A DNA stretch of 43,840 bases. It comes from Methanothrix sp. (GTDB taxonomy: Archaea; Halobacteriota; Methanosarcinia; Methanotrichales; Methanotrichaceae). The DNA lies in the NCBI GenBank assembly GCA_025361645.1, contig JANYKI010000128.1:1-43840 (forward strand). The letters are read 5' to 3'. The first letter of the stretch is position 1. Every line of letters begins with the position of its first letter. The notes under the pieces were generated by a model. It searched no databases. It saw only the letters and a list, made by a program, of their open reading frames with translations, and was not told the origin of the DNA. Shown here piece after piece: positions 15,297 through 23,543 of this stretch. Both the position numbers and the translations under genes were made by a program.

Positions 15297-16373
15297 TCAG
15301 TTCCTGCTATCACATGTCGCCCGAGCACCGGCAAAGTATCTATCCTTCAGCTTCAAAGACACATTCACCAGCATGATCAGCATGGGCACCTCGATGAGCG
15401 GCCCGATGACAGCAGCAAACGCCTCCTGCGAGGCGATGCCAAAGACGCCCACAGCTACAGCGATAGCCAGCTCGAAGTTGTTGCTGGCCGCAGTAAAGGA
15501 CAGAGCTGCTGTGTTCTCGTAGTTGACTCCCAGTTTGTAAGCCATAAAGAAGCTGACAAAGAACATGAGCAGGAAGTAAATGGCCAGAGGCACGGCCACC
15601 CGCACCACATCCAGGGGAAGCTGGACGATGTAGTTGCCCTTCAGGGAGAACATCACCACAATGGTAAAGAGCAGGGCGATGAGCGTCAGGGGCGAGATTT
15701 TAGGTATGAAATCCCTCTCGTACCAGACTCTTCCTCGGGCCTTGATCAGGCTGAATCTGGTGATTATGCCGGCCAGGAAGGGTATGCCCAGATAAATGAA
15801 GACGCTCTGTGCAATCTGGGAAATTGTTACATTGACCAGCGTTCCCTCAGCTATGCCTAGAGCTGCCGGCAGCACTGTGATAAAAACATAGGCGTAAACG
15901 GAATAGAACAGCACCTGGAATATGGAGTTGAGCCCCACCAGGGCGGCGCAGTACTCGGTGCAGCCGCGAGCCAGTTCATTCCAGACGATGACCATGGCGA
16001 TGCAGCGAGCCAGACCGATGAGGATTATGCCGTACATGAGATGAGGATAATCTCGGAGGAAGATTACCGCCAATGCAAACATCAGAATGGGACCGATGAT
16101 CCAATTTTGTATCAGGGAAAGACTGAGGACCTTTCTGTCTTCGAAAACCCTTCCCAGCTCTTCATACTTTACCTTGGCCAGAGGCGGATACATCATCAGA
16201 ATTAGCCCGATGGCGATAGGTATTGATGTTGTGCCGATTTGCAGGCTTAAGATGAACCGGGTAATTCCGGGAGCATAGTAGCCCACGGCCACACCGAGGA
16301 ACATGGCTACAAAGATCCAGATAGTGAGGTAGCGGGATAAGAAATCCAGGCCCTTACTGACACCATTTGACAT
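15297..16373 (-). CDS. acr3: Arsenite efflux permease Acr3
   Basis: The 358-aa product has about ten membrane helices and the Acr3 signature [18 protein letters not shown], whose cysteine is essential for arsenite transport in the family. [17 protein letters not shown] and [15 protein letters not shown] are the conserved late helices. It exports arsenite (and often antimonite) using the proton gradient. AGGGAGGAG precedes ATG 16373. It is the last gene of a minus operon behind the rhodanese and ArsR (36-bp gap). No arsenate reductase gene (arsC) is visible nearby. Confidence 0.95.
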   Translation of the reverse strand: MSNGVSKGLDFLSRYLTIWIFVAMFLGVAVGYYAPGITRFILSLQIGTTSIPIAIGLILMMYPPLAKVKYEELGRVFEDRKVLSLSLIQNWIIGPILMFALAVIFLRDYPHLMYGIILIGLARCIAMVIVWNELARGCTEYCAALVGLNSIFQVLFYSVYAYVFITVLPAALGIAEGTLVNVTISQIAQSVFIYLGIPFLAGIITRFSLIKARGRVWYERDFIPKISPLTLIALLFTIVVMFSLKGNYIVQLPLDVVRVAVPLAIYFLLMFFVSFFMAYKLGVNYENTAALSFTAASNNFELAIAVAVGVFGIASQEAFAAVIGPLIEVPMLIMLVNVSLKLKDRYFAGARATCDSRN

Positions 16374-16409
16374 TTAACTCCTCCCTCCATTGGTAAAATT
16401 AAAAATTAA

Positions 16410-17444
16410 TTATGTCGTGCCAAGCTTGGTGTACTTCGAGCCGACAGCGTCTTCACCGGCAGTGGATGTCTTGTTCCCGGTGTCGGAGGTCGTTTCATTA
16501 ACTGCGTCCCCAGACTTGTGCGCCTTCCAGTCCTCCCAGGTATAAATGCTGGCCTCATATCCCATGAGCTGCAAGGCATACCAGACCAGAGCAGACCGAC
16601 TGTAATCATCGGAATAGACCACAATCGGCTTTTCTTTGTCCAGCCTGCTGAACACCGTGCCCAAATCCGTACCGGTTTTGATCTTATCTCCTTTGATCAC
16701 ATTGGCTGGATCCAGTGCGATAGAACCAGGTATGCGGCCTTTGCCAAACTCGACGAACGGCCGGACGTCTATGATCTGGGCCTGGCCGGACTTCACGTAT
16801 TGGTATTCAGCTATTACCTGTGGCTTGACCAGAGGCTTGTACTCCGTGCCTGGCAGTATGTTTGCAGGAGCCTCTTCAGGCAGGCCGGAAGCTTTCCAGT
16901 CGCCCAGACTTCCATCCAGGAGCTTGACATCCTTTTGTCCCAGGTAGCGCAGCACCAAAAAGGCAAATTCAGCCTCGCCAGAGCTCTCTTTGCCGGCGTA
17001 TAGAACTATGGAATCATCTCTGGAGACACCGGCATCTCCCAGAACCTTGGCAAGTTCTTCATCGGTCTTAAGGCTGCCTTCACTATTAAGGAAGACTTTG
17101 CAGGGAATGTGAATGGCATTCTTAATGTGAGATGTAGAATAGCTGTCTGTGTTGGACACGTCCATTACCACATCTGAGCTGGAAACGCTCTTCATAGCCT
17201 TGAGGATCGCACCATTCGGAAAGGAGGCCACTCTATCGAACGGCTTTTGCGTGCCGGACGTGCCGCTCCCTGAATTTCCCGCAGCGCTATCCCCGGCGCT
17301 GCCTGGCAAGCCCGTGCCAACCTCAGAGTTCAGGAAACCGCTCGGATCCCAGTTGCCACCACTGCAACTGCAGCCTGCGTCCACCACGGGAGCAAAAGCT
17401 ATCAAGGAAAGTATCAGAATTCCAATTGCATTGAATTTTGTCAT
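16410..17444 (-). CDS. Secreted double-rhodanese protein lacking both catalytic cysteines
   Basis: The 344-aa product has a signal peptide (IGILILSLIAFAPVVDAG), a CSC pair, a Gly/Ser-rich linker and two rhodanese domains. Domain 1 (DVVMDVSNTDSYSTSHIKNA) has IVLYAGKESSGEA where the active-site loop should be. Domain 2 (IIDVRPFVEFGKGRIPGSIA) has IVVYSDDYSRSA. Neither loop has the cysteine needed for persulfide transfer. I infer a binding or scaffold role outside the cell. Its place between arsR and acr3 suggests regulation by arsenic or thiol stress. AGAGAGGC precedes the ATG. Confidence 0.9.
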   Translation of the reverse strand: MTKFNAIGILILSLIAFAPVVDAGCSCSGGNWDPSGFLNSEVGTGLPGSAGDSAAGNSGSGTSGTQKPFDRVASFPNGAILKAMKSVSSSDVVMDVSNTDSYSTSHIKNAIHIPCKVFLNSEGSLKTDEELAKVLGDAGVSRDDSIVLYAGKESSGEAEFAFLVLRYLGQKDVKLLDGSLGDWKASGLPEEAPANILPGTEYKPLVKPQVIAEYQYVKSGQAQIIDVRPFVEFGKGRIPGSIALDPANVIKGDKIKTGTDLGTVFSRLDKEKPIVVYSDDYSRSALVWYALQLMGYEASIYTWEDWKAHKSGDAVNETTSDTGNKTSTAGEDAVGSKYTKLGTT

Positions 17445-17459
17445 TGATTGTTGCCTCTC

Positions 17460-17852
17460 TCAGACTTTCGCTTCTTTCATCAGCTTCACTAAATTTAGCA
17501 TATCTATCACAGCGCCTTCGGACAGCCGGTATCTGGACCATCTTCCGTCTTTGCGTTCTTTGATGAGACCTGCATCCTTGAGGATGGAGAGGTGGTGAGA
17601 AGTGCTGGATTGCGGTCGGTCCACGCCGACCATGATCTCGCATACGCATAGCTCGCCTTCCCGCAAAAGCGACACGATCTTGAGGCGGCAGGGATCGGAC
17701 AATGCCTTGAATATTTCTGCCTCAACTTCGATCTCCTTCTCGTCCAGCTTGCTTGTAATGGAGCGCAGCTTATTGACTTTGCACTCGGCCTTATCGGCAT
17801 CTCCAATCAGCCGCGTCATCCTGCTGACAGCCTCTTTTGGAATACATGCCAT
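17460..17852 (-). CDS. arsR: ArsR-family transcriptional repressor
   Basis: The 130-aa product has the ArsR winged helix: IFKALSDPCRLKIVSLLREG, ELCVCEIMVGVDRPQSSTSH, HLSILKDAGLIKERKDGRWS. ELCVCEI is the classic ELCVC metalloid site in the DNA-recognition helix region, so arsenite or antimonite binding is expected to release DNA. AGAGGATC precedes ATG 17852. The downstream rhodanese gene begins 15 bp after the stop. Likely targets are the palindromes at 18.05-18.21 kb. Confidence 0.93.
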   Translation of the reverse strand: MACIPKEAVSRMTRLIGDADKAECKVNKLRSITSKLDEKEIEVEAEIFKALSDPCRLKIVSLLREGELCVCEIMVGVDRPQSSTSHHLSILKDAGLIKERKDGRWSRYRLSEGAVIDMLNLVKLMKEAKV

Positions 17853-17865
17853 GCAATGATCCTCT

Positions 17866-18018
17866 CTAGCAGCAACCGCAGCTTTTTTGAGCCAGGAGGC
17901 TATGCGCTTCTTGCTTCAAACAACCCTCGCATATCCTTATTCTCCCTCTCTCTTTGTGACTGACTATGAAGAGGGATTCTACTTCACTATTGCAGATTTC
18001 GCATTTCACTGGGCTCAT
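17866..18018 (-). CDS. 50-aa cysteine-pair protein leading the ars operon
   Basis: This ORF is too short for the supplied track. ATG 18018 to TAG 17866 encodes MSPVKCEICNSEVESLFIVS...RICEGCLKQEAHSLLAQK SCGCC. Two CxxC knuckles 24 residues apart make a small zinc ribbon likely, and the tail carries a CGCC. AGGTG lies 9-13 nt before the ATG, and arsR starts 13 bp after the stop, so it is the first gene of the operon. It might bind zinc or metalloid, or act as an accessory regulator. It is not an obvious ArsD or known trans-acting chaperone. Confidence 0.75.
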   Translation of the reverse strand: MSPVKCEICNSEVESLFIVSHKERGRIRICEGCLKQEAHSLLAQKSCGCC

Positions 18019-18049
18019 TTTGGTATTCACCTATTTCATGCATCTTGAT

Positions 18050-18105
18050 CCGCCCTAATTGCAGGGCGGTCTGGACATCCATATCCAGTTATTTCGATAT
18101 ATAAG
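18050..18105 (-). promoter_or_regulatory. Promoter and two palindromes of the ars operon
   Basis: CTTATATATC (minus; 18096-18105) is a TATA box that predicts a transcript start near 18076. CTGGACAT-CC-ATATCCAG (18071-18088) straddles that start with arms matching at 7 of 8 positions. CCGCCCT-AATTGC-AGGGCGG (18050-18069) is a perfect 7-bp palindrome just inside the transcript. They look like repressor operators, or the second could be a leader hairpin. Confidence 0.55.
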
Positions 18106-18176
18106 ATTTTCCCGTCATACAGTTAAACCCAGGTACGACATCTGTCTTTAATTAAATATAATCATAAAGTCGAAAG

Positions 18177-18209
18177 GCTTATATCCAATAATGTCGATGC
18201 TATCGGCAT
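18177..18209 (+). promoter_or_regulatory. Promoter and palindrome of the thioredoxin-CcdA pair
   Basis: GCTTATATCC (18177-18186) is a TATA-like box that predicts a transcript start near 18206. ATGTCGAT-GCT-ATCGGCAT (18191-18209) is a near-perfect palindrome (7 of 8) covering that start. The position suits a repressor operator. Bases 18106-18176 between the two divergent promoters show no gene. Confidence 0.5.
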
Positions 18210-18258
18210 TGGGAATGAGTGTGGAAAAGAATAGCATGCAACGTGGAGAGTGTGTTTA

Positions 18259-18780
18259 ATGTACAAATCATCTTTGATTGCGATCATCCTTTTGGCATCC
18301 GGCATTAACGCCATGGGTGCTGAATTCTCTGTGGGATTTGGAAATAATGACTGGTGGACGGCTTATCCTGACCAGTCCTCAGGCGCCGGCGGCGATGTCA
18401 ATCATCCATCCTGGGTTCTTGACGCCCTTAAATCCAAGCCTGTGCTGATTTATGTGCACAAGTCGTGCAGTTATTGTACGCCTCAAACAGAGGCCGTGCA
18501 GAATATAACCGATGAATTCAATGGCCAGATCACATATTTCGAGATAGGCGCCGATGGTAGTGATGCCAGGTCCGAGGAAGCCCTTCAGATTTATGATCCC
18601 GATGGCGGCACCATGTATGTGCCTCTGACCGTCCTGTTAACTTTGGCTCCCAATTCCGAAGGCGAGGTAGTGCCGGTCTGGCACAGCACAGATAAGGTCA
18701 CGGGCGATGCCTGGGTCAAGAATTACGTGGAGGATGCATTGAGCCAATACAATGAGTTCTCACCTGACTGGAATATGTGA
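18259..18780 (+). CDS. Secreted thioredoxin-like protein
   Basis: The 173-aa product has an N-terminal signal (SLIAIILLASGINAMG), then KPVLIYVHKSCSYCTPQTEA, a thioredoxin-type strand leading into an SCSYC active site, and a cis-Pro-like MYVPLTVLLTL. It is predicted to act outside the membrane in thiol-disulfide exchange. ATG 18259 is chosen; the track's GTG 18250 adds only three residues. It lies 25 bp before the thioredoxin-CcdA gene, which would supply its electrons. Confidence 0.85.
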   Translation: MYKSSLIAIILLASGINAMGAEFSVGFGNNDWWTAYPDQSSGAGGDVNHPSWVLDALKSKPVLIYVHKSCSYCTPQTEAVQNITDEFNGQITYFEIGADGSDARSEEALQIYDPDGGTMYVPLTVLLTLAPNSEGEVVPVWHSTDKVTGDAWVKNYVEDALSQYNEFSPDWNM

Positions 18781-18805
18781 AGGCAGACCTCGGATAAGGG
18801 ATCGA

Positions 18806-20227
18806 ATGCCATTTTCAATAAAATGTAAAAAATCCCTGATATCAGGGTCTATCAAACTTTTTGTCGTCTTTTGTTCTATCTTATTTTTGTGCTCGTCCTC
18901 TGGCTTATCTCAGGCGGCGATAGCTCCCAATTTTCAGGCAGTGGACCAGAATGGAAAAGATGTATCTCTAAGCGACTATCGGGGCGAGGCTGTCCTTCTG
19001 CACATTACCAACATTGAAAATCCCCTCTGCCGGGAGTGCGAGCATGCTTTAAACGCACAGACCAGCCAGATTTCCCTGCTCGCCAAGAAAGATCCGGGCA
19101 TAAAAATCATAACCCTCAACGTCCGGAAAAATCCCTATTCTAAAGACGGGCCCACCCTGGCCAAAGCCTGGTGGAACATCAATGTAACCTGGCCCTGGAT
19201 TGAGGATTTTGAGCCCTATCCACTCACAAGCAAGTACATCGACTACTCCACTCTGGAAGGCGGCTTTGCCAACCCTACCTTGATATTGATCGACAAAGAG
19301 GGAAAGGTAGCCGGCCTCTATCACGTCTATCAGCTCGGTAAGGGAGAGATAGACGGCATCCAGAGCGCTGAGAATCTATCCACCGACCTCTCAGGTCTGG
19401 AGCATGGTGAGGCCTCAGCCTCCGGTTTCAAGGGCGTAGCTTCCCGCCAGGGGGTAAACTACCTGAGCATGTTTGGCTTAGGCATTATAACCTCCCTTTC
19501 TCCCTGCTCGGTAGCCCTGCTGCTGGCCATGTTCTCCTACGTGATGACGGCCCGCCGGAAGGAGGAGTACCTCAAGAAGTCAGCCTCGGCATCCAAGGAG
19601 GGCTTCATGATCGGAGTGGCCTTCACCTTAGGCATGGCCATGGTCTTCTTCGTGGTGGGGCTGTTCCTATCCGACATCGGCGTCTTCATTCGCCAGGCCC
19701 GCTTCTTCGACCTGGCTGCCGGGCTGCTGATGGTAATCCTGGGCATCAATATCATCAAGCCCATTGGTGAAATAATCGAGCCGGTGCGCTCGCGTCTCTC
19801 TTTACGCCGGGCTCATTCCGATGACTTTCCCGGTGATTGTGCGACTGAGAAGAAGGGCATCATGGAAAGGCTGGTCCACTTTTCCATGGGCCTTTTCCAG
19901 TACTCGGCCTTCATCGGCGCCTTCACTCTGGGCGTCTTCTTTGCCCTGGGCTGGGCTCCCTGTGCCGTATCCCTGGTCTTTCCCGTGCTCATCTGGCTCA
20001 TCTCCCAGGATGTAACGCCCCTGGCGGGAGGGCTGATGCTCTTCGTCTTCGGCGTTGGGCACGGCGTGCCGGTGATTCCCATTGCCACCTTCTCTCGGGC
20101 AGTGGGCGGACAGATCGGCGAGAAGTACATCTCTGCCGGCAAGTACGTCACCAAGATCTTCGGGGTGGCAGTGATAGTGATCGGGCTGATCTACGCGGTG
20201 AGGTACCTGGGGTACAAGATGTGGTAA
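18806..20227 (+). CDS. Thioredoxin-like / CcdA (DsbD-type) fusion membrane protein
   Basis: The 473-aa product joins an exported thioredoxin-fold domain to a CcdA-type electron-transfer membrane domain. The signal segment is about residues 12-37. The thioredoxin-like part (IAPNFQAVDQNGKDVSLSDY, then NPLCRECEHAL with a CxxC) runs to about 190. The membrane part has the two functional PC motifs, SLSPCSVALLL and GWAPCAVSLVF, in about six helices. ATG 18806 with AAGGG before it is preferred to 18752, which overlaps the upstream gene by 29 bp. It should move reducing power from the cytosol to extracellular thiols. Confidence 0.9.
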   Translation: MPFSIKCKKSLISGSIKLFVVFCSILFLCSSSGLSQAAIAPNFQAVDQNGKDVSLSDYRGEAVLLHITNIENPLCRECEHALNAQTSQISLLAKKDPGIKIITLNVRKNPYSKDGPTLAKAWWNINVTWPWIEDFEPYPLTSKYIDYSTLEGGFANPTLILIDKEGKVAGLYHVYQLGKGEIDGIQSAENLSTDLSGLEHGEASASGFKGVASRQGVNYLSMFGLGIITSLSPCSVALLLAMFSYVMTARRKEEYLKKSASASKEGFMIGVAFTLGMAMVFFVVGLFLSDIGVFIRQARFFDLAAGLLMVILGINIIKPIGEIIEPVRSRLSLRRAHSDDFPGDCATEKKGIMERLVHFSMGLFQYSAFIGAFTLGVFFALGWAPCAVSLVFPVLIWLISQDVTPLAGGLMLFVFGVGHGVPVIPIATFSRAVGGQIGEKYISAGKYVTKIFGVAVIVIGLIYAVRYLGYKMW

Positions 20228-20232
20228 TCTTA

Positions 20233-20967
20233 TTATTTTGCAGCCAGCATTCCTTCCACAATTCCCGTCCAGGGATCGCCTTTAGTCGAAAACGCCCTGT
20301 ATTCACCGGAGGCGGAGTTGCCACTCAGGTTGAGCCTAAGCCGGTAAAGGTTTACGGTTCCAGAGGATATCACATCCAAACTCAATTTATCAGCGAAAAC
20401 TGAGCCGGAAGCTGAGACCTTCATGGTATCGCCGCCGTCATTTATGTTGCCCGTTCCGAAAACTGCATTCTCTGACTGGAAAAGCGTGAGGGCCAGGAAT
20501 CTGTTCTTGCTGTCTCTAAGCCGGAAGGACCAGTTTCCTGCCGTGCTTGCGGCCTGAGATATCGCCGTAGATATCCCCGGCAATGGAGTTGGTAATATGG
20601 CTGGCTCTGAGGATGATGCAGCTTTGGCCTGGCCTGAGCTTACGGTACTTGCTGTCTGATATTCCAGTCCCTCGCCGGTTTTCACAGAGCTTCGGGATGC
20701 CTGCGGATTGGTGCCGTTTTCCGGTAGATTGCTGGGCATGGAGAAATTGATGCCGCTCTCTTCGCTCCACAGCTTCCTTGCCGCCGCTGGGTTTTCCGGT
20801 ATACCGTTATTGGGGATGTAAATCCCATTGCTGAAATCAATGAGCTGATCCGCGGATAGTCCCGAGCCTCCATCAATGATGGCGCAGGCATGGACGGCAA
20901 ATAGTGCAAGAATCGCCAGTGATAAGGCAATCAAAATTACTAATCTCCTGGCTTTCCAAATCATCAT
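20233..20967 (-). CDS. Secreted hypothetical protein coupled to herA
   Basis: The 244-aa product has a strong signal or anchor (LVILIALSLAILALFAVHAC). A low-complexity Ser/Pro/Ala middle follows, then a C-terminal domain of repeated short strands (NWSFRLRDSKNRFLALTLFQ, TVNLYRLRLNLSGNSASGEY) that looks like a small beta-barrel. Its ATG shares one base with the herA stop (TAATG at 20967). I do not recognise the family. Pairing of an exported protein with a DNA-repair ATPase is odd and may be chance. It converges on the CcdA fusion with a 5-bp gap. Confidence 0.75.
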   Translation of the reverse strand: MMIWKARRLVILIALSLAILALFAVHACAIIDGGSGLSADQLIDFSNGIYIPNNGIPENPAAARKLWSEESGINFSMPSNLPENGTNPQASRSSVKTGEGLEYQTASTVSSGQAKAASSSEPAILPTPLPGISTAISQAASTAGNWSFRLRDSKNRFLALTLFQSENAVFGTGNINDGGDTMKVSASGSVFADKLSLDVISSGTVNLYRLRLNLSGNSASGEYRAFSTKGDPWTGIVEGMLAAK

Positions 20968-22571
20968 TATGCCTTTCTCGCCCCAAAGACCTTTTTTAAT
21001 AGTCCACTTGCCTTTTTCTCCCCGGGTCTTTTTGCTTTAGCTCCCGCAGGAGACGCTGGGGGAGCGCCTGCTCTTTTTTCCGCGCCCCGAGAAGCACGCG
21101 CTCCCGCTGCAGCGGCTTTCTCTTTGATCACAATCTGGGTGCTCACGCCCCCGTGTCTGGATTTCCTTGGCCGGATATCAACGGTGATGGGCCTTTCGAT
21201 CTCATTACTAACCAGCATGGCCACGCCCGCCGGCAGCCTCTTGATCTCCTCCTCCAGCTCACCTGTCATTCCCTCCAGGCCTTTGGAGAGCGCCTTGAGG
21301 TCATTGGGATTGGTGACCCTCATAATGATCTGAGTGTTGCACTGAGAGATGACGTTCTTGTCCACACGGGCCGGTCTCTGGCTGATGATCATCAGCCCCA
21401 AGCCAAATTTTCGTCCTTCCGCGGCAATGGTACGCACAATGCTGGTAGAAGCGGCGTTTCCTGTGCCCCGTTCCGGGATGTAGTTGTGGGCTTCCTCTAC
21501 CACCACCATTCCCGGCGAGACCAGCCTGCGCTTTCTGGCCTCAAAGACATCCGTTAAGAGTCGAGATACGATCATGGCCTGCAGTTCAGGGAGGATGCCG
21601 GTCATGTCGATAACAGCGGCCCTGCCGGGTCGCAAAAGTTCCTCTACCGGCGTCTCCGCTCCCGAGAAGAGCCCCAGCTCCAGGAGCGACTCCAGTTGAC
21701 CAACTAAATTCCACTTTACCTTGGAATTGCTGCGTACTACCTGTTCGATGACGTCCTCCAGGGTATAGGCATCCGTCTCCGCCCGCAGGGCACTGATGGC
21801 CTCGTAGAGCAATCCCAACTGGCCGCTGCTGCTGCTCTCGTGGGGAATCATCTTTGCCACTTCTCGGGCAGACATGTTCATTCCGTTAAAGCGAAAAGGC
21901 CGGTCGGCTCTCGGGTTCATGGCCATCTCTCCGGGAGTGTAGATGGTGGCATCATAACCGCGCGGCTTGACCTTATATCTGGAAAAGTCGCCCACTTTGT
22001 TGGGCTCCTTCATGGAGGCGTACTCGCCGTGGGGATCGATGATGAGCAGAGCCACCTTTCTTTCCAGCAACTCTTCCAAAATCACGGCTGCCGTGTAGGA
22101 TTTTCCTGAACCGGTTTTGGCGAGGACGCTGCAGTGCTTTTGTACCAGGGTATTGGCGTCCAGCTCCACCCGGATATCATAGCCTTGCAACATGCCGATG
22201 TACATATCTCCCTTGGCCAGGCCCAGAGTTGCCTTGATCAGTTTTTCGTCGGCTATGAAGACCGGATCTCCCGGCCGGGCAGGACTGGTGGGAAGATGCA
22301 GCTTGCCGTTGCTTGTCACGCCGATAACCCTGGCTTCAGCTATCATCATCTCTCTTGAATCATAATTCCGGGCGGCATCATTGAGCTGGTTTACGCTGTA
22401 GGCGGAGTTGGACCGTTTGACGTCCTCCACCTGGGCGAGTGCCCATTCCTTCCCGTCGGCTTTGGCCTTGATGTAAGTGCCTCGACCTACCTCTTTGTTT
22501 ATAATGAACTTAAATGCTAATGGATTGGTCTCACCAACAATTGTACCGACCGACCCCTTTGCTATCGACAT
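20967..22571 (-). CDS. herA: HerA-type DNA translocase/ATPase
   Basis: The 534-aa product starts with a HAS-barrel-like domain (SVGTIVGETNPLAFKFIINK). The FtsK/HerA motor follows, with Walker A LAKTGSGKSYTAAV and Walker B ALLIIDPHGEYASM, a later ISQRPARVDKNVISQCNTQI and the arginine region near LIISQRPA. HerA works with NurA in DNA-end resection with Mre11-Rad50; none of those genes is adjacent here. The track start at 22694 is rejected because a TATA box (22626-22633) lies inside that extension; ATG 22571 gives the family start. The C-terminal tail is Ala/Lys-rich and low complexity. Confidence 0.93.
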   Translation of the reverse strand: MSIAKGSVGTIVGETNPLAFKFIINKEVGRGTYIKAKADGKEWALAQVEDVKRSNSAYSVNQLNDAARNYDSREMMIAEARVIGVTSNGKLHLPTSPARPGDPVFIADEKLIKATLGLAKGDMYIGMLQGYDIRVELDANTLVQKHCSVLAKTGSGKSYTAAVILEELLERKVALLIIDPHGEYASMKEPNKVGDFSRYKVKPRGYDATIYTPGEMAMNPRADRPFRFNGMNMSAREVAKMIPHESSSSGQLGLLYEAISALRAETDAYTLEDVIEQVVRSNSKVKWNLVGQLESLLELGLFSGAETPVEELLRPGRAAVIDMTGILPELQAMIVSRLLTDVFEARKRRLVSPGMVVVEEAHNYIPERGTGNAASTSIVRTIAAEGRKFGLGLMIISQRPARVDKNVISQCNTQIIMRVTNPNDLKALSKGLEGMTGELEEEIKRLPAGVAMLVSNEIERPITVDIRPRKSRHGGVSTQIVIKEKAAAAGARASRGAEKRAGAPPASPAGAKAKRPGEKKASGLLKKVFGARKA

Positions 22572-22625
22572 CACTATTTTGCATCGCCTTCTTGCTACAT
22601 TCCCATTTTTAATAGGTATCTTGAA

Positions 22626-22633
22626 GTATAAAA
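22626..22633 (-). promoter_or_regulatory. TATA box of herA
   Basis: TTTTATAC on the minus strand predicts a transcript start near 22603, about 32 nt before ATG 22571. This supports the short herA start. The rest of 22572-22853 is AT-rich with no gene. Confidence 0.55.
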
Positions 22634-22853
22634 AGATTGGTCCAAATGCGGGATAGCTTATTGCACCGGAAATTAATTTAATATAATCGTGCACTGAGCT
22701 ATAGAGCTACAACTCATTGCCTTATTATGCTCAATAGTTAATCATCATTATTTACTTTTTGCAGTAAAATTAAGGTGCTTTGTCCCACCTGAGCGAATAT
22801 TATAAAAATAATATTAATTATACGATGAAACTTAAGATCATCTATAGCTCATA

Positions 22854-23516
22854 TTAATATTTCGACGTTCTCATCATCGCCTGCCCATAAGCCAGTCCAA
22901 CTAACAGCCCCACGATATGGGCCATATGAGCGATGTTGTCTGCCGAACCTAAGGTCAGAAAATCAATCAGTGCGAATAGCACGACTGCACCACGGATGCT
23001 CACCGGTATCACGAAGAAGAGCAGTATGCGAATCTCGGGGGCAATCATTGCAAGACAGCCCATCACACCATAGAGAGCTCCGCTCGCTCCCACCATGGAG
23101 CCGCTGGATATCATCATCTGGCCAAACGCCGCCACTATCCCTGAGAAAATGTAGATCTGCAGAAATTTATTCTCACCCACGCGCCTTTCCAGCTCCATGC
23201 CAAAGAAGAAGAGAAATAGCATATTCCAGAAGAGGTGGTTAAAGTCTGCATGCACGAACATATGCGTTATGAGCGTCCAGGGCCTTTGCAATACATAATC
23301 TGGATTTAAAGCCAGGTAGTTGTATACAAAGTTAGGAAAAATGATGCTGATGAAGAATACTACTATGCATGCTAATAATATAAGACCCGAATAGGTTATG
23401 GGCAGCCCGGAAGGTATGTGACTTCTCCAGCCGTTGACTGGTTTTTGCGATTCACCCCATTCATCCCGGTATCTATTGTCCTCTCTTCTACCTGCCATGG
23501 CCTGAAATGGTTTCAA
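22854..23516 (-). CDS. Rhomboid-family intramembrane serine protease
   Basis: The 220-aa product has six predicted membrane helices. The catalytic serine lies in MVGASGALYGVMG (Ser145), the partner histidine in NIAHMAHIVGLLVG (His200), and the HMFVHADFNHLFWNMLFLFF motif contributes the loop and oxyanion region. Rhomboids cleave membrane proteins within the bilayer; the substrates are unknown. The start could be M1 (23516) or M7 (23498). It is followed upstream by the NYN gene on the same strand (27-bp gap). Confidence 0.92.
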   Translation of the reverse strand: MKPFQAMAGRREDNRYRDEWGESQKPVNGWRSHIPSGLPITYSGLILLACIVVFFISIIFPNFVYNYLALNPDYVLQRPWTLITHMFVHADFNHLFWNMLFLFFFGMELERRVGENKFLQIYIFSGIVAAFGQMMISSGSMVGASGALYGVMGCLAMIAPEIRILLFFVIPVSIRGAVVLFALIDFLTLGSADNIAHMAHIVGLLVGLAYGQAMMRTSKY

Positions 23517-23543
23517 TTTAACTCCATTACAATAATATTATAT

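Noticed and set aside
16410-17444. Rhodanese as an active thiosulfate sulfurtransferase
   Set aside because: Both catalytic loops lack cysteine.
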